Shown: positions 6,786-11,256 of the stretch, one piece after another | How positions within the stretch are numbered: the stretch's first letter is position 1 | Layout: every line of letters starts with the position of its first letter | Source of the DNA: Pirellulaceae bacterium | Lineage (GTDB): Bacteria; Planctomycetota; Planctomycetia; Pirellulales; Pirellulaceae | Length of the DNA: 11,256 nucleotides | Assembly: GCA_030744095.1 (NCBI GenBank) | Contig: JASLRF010000183.1 | Coordinates: 1 to 11,256, forward strand | Direction of reading: 5' to 3' | Translations under genes and position numbers: made by a program | Notes under the pieces: model-generated | Told to the model about the DNA's origin: nothing | Database searches by the model: none | What the model saw: the letters and a program-made list of their open reading frames with translations, nothing else

Positions 6786-7619
6786 CTAAGAACCGTCGGC
6801 CGTCTCGGGATAGATGACAATCTCGATGCGCCGATTTCGCGTACGGCCAGCTGGGGTTGCATTCGAAGCAGTGGGGCGATTTGCTCCGTACCCGACGATA
6901 AAGAGCTGTTGCGCGGGATACCGACCGCGACGTGTCAGGGCATCAAAGACCGCAGTGGATTGTGCGACACTCAATTGATGGCTGCTTGTCGCACCCGCGG
7001 GGACGCTGTCGGTGTGCCCTTCGATGCCAACGACCTGCCGAGGATAGTTTCGTGTCGTGACGCCCGCGATCTGATCCAGGAGAGTCGTCGCGGCCGGCAG
7101 CAATTGCGAAGTCCCTTGGTGGAACAACCGATCCGCCGGCAGTTCGATACGAATCACATTGTCGTCGGGATGAACTTGAATGCCCGGAATGTCAATAGCC
7201 GGCAAGGAATCCTGAAGACTGTTGTTTGCCGTGATACGTGCGCTACCGCCGCGCGTCGTGGTCGCCTCCAAGGCGGACAGCTGGCGATCGGCCTTTACTT
7301 TGGCAACTTGAAATTCTCGCAGCTGTGAGGCCGTCTCGCTCAACCGACTTCGCAACAATTCGTTTTCATCGGCATGTAATTTGGCCTGCTGGTTTGCCTG
7401 GGCGAGTTGCGTGTGCAGGTCGCGATTGTCGACATCCAAAGCCGTGGCACGTCGCCCCAAGTCTTGTAAACGGGATGCCTGTTGCTGTTCCCAGGCGGCC
7501 TGCGGTGGGACGTTCCCATTTGCCTGGGTTGAATTCAGGAACGGCCCCTGACTGTTGCAACCTGCCAGACCGACCGCCACCAGCGCGAGGGCCCACGCCA
7601 TGGAATAGTGCGCAGGCAT
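6786..7619 (-). CDS. OmpA-domain lipoprotein with coiled coil
   Basis: This 277-residue protein starts with a lipoprotein signal peptide. MPAHYSMAWALALVAVG leads to the lipobox LAGC, with Cys21 as the predicted lipidated residue. Residues about 44-118 form a Q/E/L-rich coiled coil (ASRLQDLGRRATALD...DENELLRSRLSE). The OmpA C-terminal domain spans about 152-270, with GIEGHTDS (199-205), GYGANRP and the closing RNRRIEIVIYP. Such proteins anchor the envelope to peptidoglycan by gripping diaminopimelate. The Asp of GHTD (204) is kept, but the Arg expected in LSxxR is Gln220 (HQLSVAQS). The ATG at 7619 is chosen because it starts the signal peptide and follows a near-perfect ribosome binding site; the frame continues 34 codons upstream without signal character. 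It has its own candidate promoter and is 223 bases from the prepilin peptidase gene. Confidence 0.9.
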   Translation of the reverse strand: MPAHYSMAWALALVAVGLAGCNSQGPFLNSTQANGNVPPQAAWEQQQASRLQDLGRRATALDVDNRDLHTQLAQANQQAKLHADENELLRSRLSETASQLREFQVAKVKADRQLSALEATTTRGGSARITANNSLQDSLPAIDIPGIQVHPDDNVIRIELPADRLFHQGTSQLLPAATTLLDQIAGVTTRNYPRQVVGIEGHTDSVPAGATSSHQLSVAQSTAVFDALTRRGRYPAQQLFIVGYGANRPTASNATPAGRTRNRRIEIVIYPETADGS

Positions 7620-7628
7620 GGCGTCTTG

Positions 7629-7637
7629 ACCTCCTTT
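7629..7637 (-). promoter_or_regulatory. Strong ribosome binding site of the OmpA-like gene
   Basis: AAAGGAGGT on the minus strand matches the anti-Shine-Dalgarno sequence almost completely and ends 9 bases before the ATG at 7619. It is the best such site in the window and settles the start against the upstream alternatives. Confidence 0.8.
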
Positions 7638-7711
7638 CGTGGCGAACTTGCTGCGGACTTTCTGTTCCTCAAACCCGCGCACACAGAACCCCTCGCGCGA
7701 GAAGCGGCGGA

Positions 7712-7740
7712 ATAGTACCAACGCCCCGAATCCGCGACAA
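7712..7740 (-). promoter_or_regulatory. Candidate sigma-70-type promoter of the OmpA-like gene
   Basis: On the minus strand, TTGTCG (7740-7735) and TACTAT (7717-7712) are separated by exactly 17 bases. Each matches its consensus box at four of six positions. Transcription would start near 7705, giving a leader of about 85 bases. Confidence 0.35.
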
Positions 7741-7763
7741 GGCCGAAAGAGTGCAACCAGACG

Positions 7764-7777
7764 ACAGGAATCCCTGT
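7764..7777. other. 14-base palindrome upstream of the OmpA-like gene promoter
   Basis: ACAGG-AATC-CCTGT is a perfect 5-bp inverted repeat lying about 24 bases upstream of the candidate -35 box. It could be an activator or repressor site, or a small hairpin after the prepilin peptidase gene. On the minus strand no T-run follows it, which argues against a terminator. Confidence 0.3.
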
Positions 7778-7842
7778 TTTCCGCGACTCCTGCTAGCTTA
7801 CAGTACGGCCTCGCAGCAACGTCGGCCGTTACGCGCCAGCGA

Positions 7843-9093
7843 TCATTCGGCTGCGCCCGTTACGGCCATGCGGAGAAACCGCAAAATGGTCAGCAGTGCC
7901 CACATGAGGGCCAAACCGCAAACCACCATGGCGGGGATCACCCAGCCCATGGCGAACGAACGGCCGACCGAATGGTGCCAGAGCGATCCCCATCGCAGCA
8001 AGAGAAAGAGCGTTGCGAGGCAAAGATAGGGACCAAATGCGATGTCTCGACGTCGCGTCAGAATCCACTGCGTGACGGAAATGAACAGCGCCGCCACGGG
8101 AGCCAAGAAAAAGATCACCAATGTCGCTTGCCACCCTGTGAACGCACCAATCATGCTCATCAGAGTGACATCTCCGAATCCCATCGCTTCTTGGCCCAGT
8201 GCCTGGCGACCAATGATGCGAACGGCCCAAATCAAACCACCGCCGAAGGCCATTCCCACCAGCGAAGTGAACAAGCCCTTCCACCAGGGATGACCCATCA
8301 ACCACACGCCGGCGATCGCGATGGTCCCAACAACAGCCAGCACCCCAATCCGACCTGAAACCGGATGGCGGCGGATACTCGCAACAAGAAACGCACAGGC
8401 CTTCGACCAACCGCGCCGTGTCGTCCAGGTCCAGGGAACAACGGCAAAGCACGCCCCCCAAAAACAGAGCAAGCCCAACACCAATCCCCCCGTGCCATCC
8501 AGCCAATCCGGCCAAGGAGCTGGTGACGCTATGGTTAGCGTCTCCCACGAAAACGGCGGCACGGACGTCGTCACCAACGGTAGTGACCAGGGCAGCGCCC
8601 CGGCGAATAGCAACCCCGCCAAAGCACCCGGGACGGTGATCGAATCAGGAATCGTCTGCTCGTCAAAGTCGATGAACGTCGCGACGATCATCAACGAGAT
8701 CAGCACCAAGTGGGCAATCAACTGGGCCTTCAGTGTCGCCGCTCCCGGCGCGGCAATGATGACTCCTGGCACGGTGTACACGCCAACCTGCTGGACTTCG
8801 TACCAATACAAGGCGGCATAACCGATCCCGACGGCCAGCTCAATCAGCAGCGGACGAATCCAATATCCTCGACCATGAATTCCTGCTTCGCGCGACAAGC
8901 CCAGCCAACCGAGAATTGGAATCCAGTCGAACCAGCGTCGTCGAGGCGCTTCTTGATGGGGCTTTGACCACGGTCCAATCGCTCGCGGGTACCAAGCCAA
9001 CCGATAGATACCGCGGTTGATCTGTCCACCCACCAAGGCTCCAAGAAAGAACAGGCCAACCATCAGAACCGGCGCAGTCAATAACCAATTCAC
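7843..9093 (-). CDS. A24 family prepilin peptidase, enlarged, with cysteine-free N-terminal domain
   Basis: This is a polytopic membrane aspartyl protease that would cut type IV pilin or pseudopilin leader peptides at the inner membrane. The first catalytic motif is ATFIDFDEQTIPD (Asp about 142) and the second is AMGFGDVTLM (Asp about 308). The N-terminal region keeps the family shape (QINRGIYRLAWYPR, then HGRGYWIRPLLIEL) but has no CxxC zinc pairs, so the methyltransferase half is degenerate or zinc-free. The two aspartates are about 166 residues apart, against about 64 in PilD, and the protein is 416 residues against about 290. The extra part contains a loop and additional hydrophobic segments. 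The GTG at 9093 is preferred because AGGTGG (9104-9099) precedes it by 5 bases; the GTG at 9102 would add three residues. It follows aroK by 68 bases. No pilin genes are visible. Confidence 0.87.
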   Translation of the reverse strand: MNWLLTAPVLMVGLFFLGALVGGQINRGIYRLAWYPRAIGPWSKPHQEAPRRRWFDWIPILGWLGLSREAGIHGRGYWIRPLLIELAVGIGYAALYWYEVQQVGVYTVPGVIIAAPGAATLKAQLIAHLVLISLMIVATFIDFDEQTIPDSITVPGALAGLLFAGALPWSLPLVTTSVPPFSWETLTIASPAPWPDWLDGTGGLVLGLLCFWGACFAVVPWTWTTRRGWSKACAFLVASIRRHPVSGRIGVLAVVGTIAIAGVWLMGHPWWKGLFTSLVGMAFGGGLIWAVRIIGRQALGQEAMGFGDVTLMSMIGAFTGWQATLVIFFLAPVAALFISVTQWILTRRRDIAFGPYLCLATLFLLLRWGSLWHHSVGRSFAMGWVIPAMVVCGLALMWALLTILRFLRMAVTGAAE

Positions 9094-9161
9094 TCGAACC
9101 ACCTATACCAAAATCGACGAAGATCATAGCCGCACGTCAAGCGGTGCATAGAAGTGACTGC

Positions 9162-9698
9162 TCAGTCATCTTCTTCACCCACCTGCCGGTCTCCCAATAA
9201 GGATACAATCTCATCGGCAAGCTGTTCAGGCGATTTCTTCGATGTATCGACTGAATAATCCGCGGTTTCCTGATAAACCGGTTGGCGCTGCGCGAGCAGT
9301 TCCTGGATTTCGGCAAATCCGCCCGCCGTTGTCAGGTCCGGTCGCCGGTTGCCCGAAACGGGATCTCCGCTGATCCGAGCGGCAAGCGTTTGGGCGTCTG
9401 CTTGCAGCCAAACCACCTTGCACGCGGACAGGATCTGGCGAGTTTCTTCGCGCAGCACGGCTCCCCCGCCCAGCGCGAGCACCTGCTGCGGGCTCTGAAC
9501 GGCCTGCCGAATCACATCAACTTCCAGGTCTCGGAAGCGGATTTCGCCATCCTCGTCGAAGATCCTTCTGATCGATTTTCCCGCCCGCAATTCGATCAGA
9601 TCGTCGGTATCGACGACCGTCCACCCAAGACGATCAGCCAGTAGTTTGGCGACCGTGGTTTTGCCAGTGCCCCGGTATCCAATTAGCGCCACGTTCAT
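9162..9698 (-). CDS. aroK: Shikimate kinase
   Basis: It phosphorylates shikimate to shikimate 3-phosphate with ATP (fifth shikimate-pathway step) in the cytoplasm. The 178 residues are the normal length. Visible motifs are Walker A GYRGTGKTT (7-15), the substrate aspartate in VVDTDDLIE (Asp32), FRDLE (55-59) with Arg56, GGGA (77-80), the lid arginines in GNRRPDL (116-122) and the RQPVY segment (138-142) that closes on substrate. The ATG at 9698 has AGGA (9707-9710) 8 bases upstream. It lies 48 bases after aroDE on the same strand, so steps 3, 4 and 5 of the pathway are probably made from one transcript. The C-terminal tail GEEDD is acidic and unremarkable. Confidence 0.95.
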   Translation of the reverse strand: MNVALIGYRGTGKTTVAKLLADRLGWTVVDTDDLIELRAGKSIRRIFDEDGEIRFRDLEVDVIRQAVQSPQQVLALGGGAVLREETRQILSACKVVWLQADAQTLAARISGDPVSGNRRPDLTTAGGFAEIQELLAQRQPVYQETADYSVDTSKKSPEQLADEIVSLLGDRQVGEEDD

Positions 9699-9746
9699 TG
9701 CTCACATCCTGTTGCCGAATCGCCGCCAGTCAACCACGTCACGCAA

Positions 9747-11231
9747 TCAAGCCTTGGTCGCCCCAATCGCCTGACGGATTGCTTGGCGCATGATGTCCGT
9801 GGGTGGTTCTTCTCCGGTAAACAGTTGGAATTGAATCGAGGCCTGGCGGACAAACATATCGACGCCGGTCACCACGTGGCAGTCCTTTTCGCGAGCCTGT
9901 TTGATTAGCAACGTCTGTTCCGGATTATATACGGTATCGAACACGAGCATCGATCGGACTAGGTGGTCACCATGATACGGACTCTCGTCGACATGGGGAT
10001 GCATACCGACAGGCGTACAGTTGGCCAACAAGTCGCAGCGCACCTTGTGTCGCGCTGGCCATTCCACGGCCTCACAGTGGAAGTGCTTGGCCAGTTCATC
10101 AGCTCGATCTTTCTTTCTGGCAGCGATCACGACCTTTGTGCCGCGAGTTTGCAACGCGTGAGTGACGGCCTTCGCGGCACCGCCAGCACCCAAAATCAAC
10201 GCCGTTCTGCCCGTCAGATGATCGATGTCGTGACCACGACTGATATCCGCGTTGATGCTCTCCAATGCAGCACTATGGTCCGTGTTAAACGCCCGTTTTT
10301 CAAAACCATCGATCACAATGGTGTTGGCGGCTCCGATATGATCGACAGCGTTGTCCGTCTCAGTGACGAGCGGGACGATTTCTTCTTTGTGCGGGATCGT
10401 CACGCTGAGCCCCTTAATGCTCAGTTGCCGGCACATCCCCATGAAGTCCGTTAGCTCCTCTCGCGGTACGCGAAACGGAATGTAGACGGCATTGAGACCA
10501 AGTGCCTTGAACGCCGCGTTGTGGATTACCGGGCTGAGACTGTGCCCTATAGGGTCTGCGATCACGCCGTACACATCGGTGTCGACATCAATCTCATCGT
10601 ACCGATAAAGATCTCTCATCTCGGTGTAACTGAATTGGCCCGGCGCCATCGCTCGTTCCTGATGAAGCGACGTGTAAGTGAAGGGTGCACCAAACTTGCC
10701 CGCCAAGATGCGCGATGGGATCCCCATCTCGCCCATGCAAAATGCGACGGTGGGAATCTCGCTTTCGCCAATCATCTGCAGCGCCCGAAGGTTATCTCGC
10801 GGACTGTTTGCCATCGTCACGATCTTCACGATATCAGGATCGGACTCGCAGCATCGGTCATGAATCTCCCGAAGATTCTCTGGCGTCTCGTCGAAGTTGT
10901 GATAACTGACAATTCGTTTGGTCTTGCCGAAGCGCGGGATGTCTGCCGCAATATCTTCTTCCAGATCAACGTAATCCACACCCTCGGCGATCGCCGAGCG
11001 CAGCAGCACGATCCGTTCCTGTTCGGTGCCTTCCCAGTTTCCACCGTCTTGCGCGCGTCTGCAGGTCACAATCACAGGACATTTCTTTTCCGCCAATAAT
11101 CGCTTTAGATTGACGGTTCGTACGATGTAATCGAGGCGCAGTTCGACCAACTCTGCGCCGGTCTCGGCCAAATGACAGTATTCGGCAATCATCATCTTGT
11201 GACGACCGCGACCAATGGTGACAACAATCAT
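9747..11231 (-). CDS. aroDE: Bifunctional type I 3-dehydroquinate dehydratase / shikimate dehydrogenase
   Basis: One 494-residue chain carries two consecutive shikimate-pathway enzymes. Residues 1-210 are a type I dehydroquinase with ELRLDY (Glu30, Arg32), His111 in SYHNF and the Schiff-base Lys136 in VKIVTMA. Residues 220-494 are the NADP-dependent shikimate dehydrogenase. This half has HSLSP (230-234) for shikimate binding, the catalytic pair Lys282 (TIPHKE) and Asp318 (FNTDHS), the nucleotide loop GAGGAAKA (348-355), NCTPVGM (404-410) and Gln463 near the end. All key residues are present, so both halves look active. The dehydratase-first order is also found in plants and chlamydiae. The ATG at 11231 starts directly with the first barrel strand. 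No good ribosome binding site is seen, and only 25 upstream bases are available, so the promoter lies outside. Confidence 0.95.
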   Translation of the reverse strand: MIVVTIGRGRHKMMIAEYCHLAETGAELVELRLDYIVRTVNLKRLLAEKKCPVIVTCRRAQDGGNWEGTEQERIVLLRSAIAEGVDYVDLEEDIAADIPRFGKTKRIVSYHNFDETPENLREIHDRCCESDPDIVKIVTMANSPRDNLRALQMIGESEIPTVAFCMGEMGIPSRILAGKFGAPFTYTSLHQERAMAPGQFSYTEMRDLYRYDEIDVDTDVYGVIADPIGHSLSPVIHNAAFKALGLNAVYIPFRVPREELTDFMGMCRQLSIKGLSVTIPHKEEIVPLVTETDNAVDHIGAANTIVIDGFEKRAFNTDHSAALESINADISRGHDIDHLTGRTALILGAGGAAKAVTHALQTRGTKVVIAARKKDRADELAKHFHCEAVEWPARHKVRCDLLANCTPVGMHPHVDESPYHGDHLVRSMLVFDTVYNPEQTLLIKQAREKDCHVVTGVDMFVRQASIQFQLFTGEEPPTDIMRQAIRQAIGATKA

Positions 11232-11256
11232 GGTGACTTGAAAGCAGCTGAAATGA

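Noticed and set aside
9114..9146. TTGACG and TATGAT on the minus strand before the prepilin peptidase gene
   Set aside because: The two boxes are only 6 bases apart, so they cannot serve as one promoter, and neither has a good partner.

Overview
The window looks like chromosomal DNA from a planctomycete of the Pirellulales type. This is inferred from four things: a fused 3-dehydroquinate dehydratase/shikimate dehydrogenase (an order also known from chlamydiae and plants), an EF-G-like second translational GTPase, a prepilin peptidase without the usual zinc cysteines, and a secreted protein ending in RTX-like repeats plus a C-terminal tail I associate with planctomycetes. I could not test the assignment by searching databases. 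No tRNA, rRNA, CRISPR array or insertion sequence was recognised.

Layout. Positions 2-811 (+) are the 3' end of a large secreted or surface protein with a PKD-like fold and RTX-like glycine/aspartate repeats. A 438-base gap follows, containing a double-palindrome repeat. A lone polysaccharide-type flippase gene lies at 1250-2515 (+). It converges on a long run of minus-strand genes that fills the rest of the window. In transcription order, right to left, these are aroDE (11231-9747), aroK (9698-9162), an A24 prepilin peptidase (9093-7843), an OmpA-domain lipoprotein (7619-6786), hisH (6369-5746), hisA (5434-4715) and the EF-G-like GTPase gene fusA2 (4697-2601).

The run splits into blocks by spacing. 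aroDE, aroK and the prepilin peptidase gene are 48-68 bases apart and probably share a transcript; the first two supply steps 3, 4 and 5 of the shikimate pathway. The OmpA-like lipoprotein has its own candidate promoter and a near-perfect ribosome binding site. hisH and hisA act in histidine synthesis: HisH supplies ammonia to HisF, and HisA makes the HisF substrate. hisH has a TATAAT box upstream. hisA and fusA2 are only 17 bases apart. The 311-base gap between hisH and hisA may hold a small plus-strand gene that overlaps the hisH end.

The least ordinary features are non-coding. Two copies of a double-palindrome element (855-922 and 6675-6730) share conserved cores while their stem flanks change on both sides together, which suggests selection on hairpin shape. 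Several proteins also depart from their family pattern at known functional positions.
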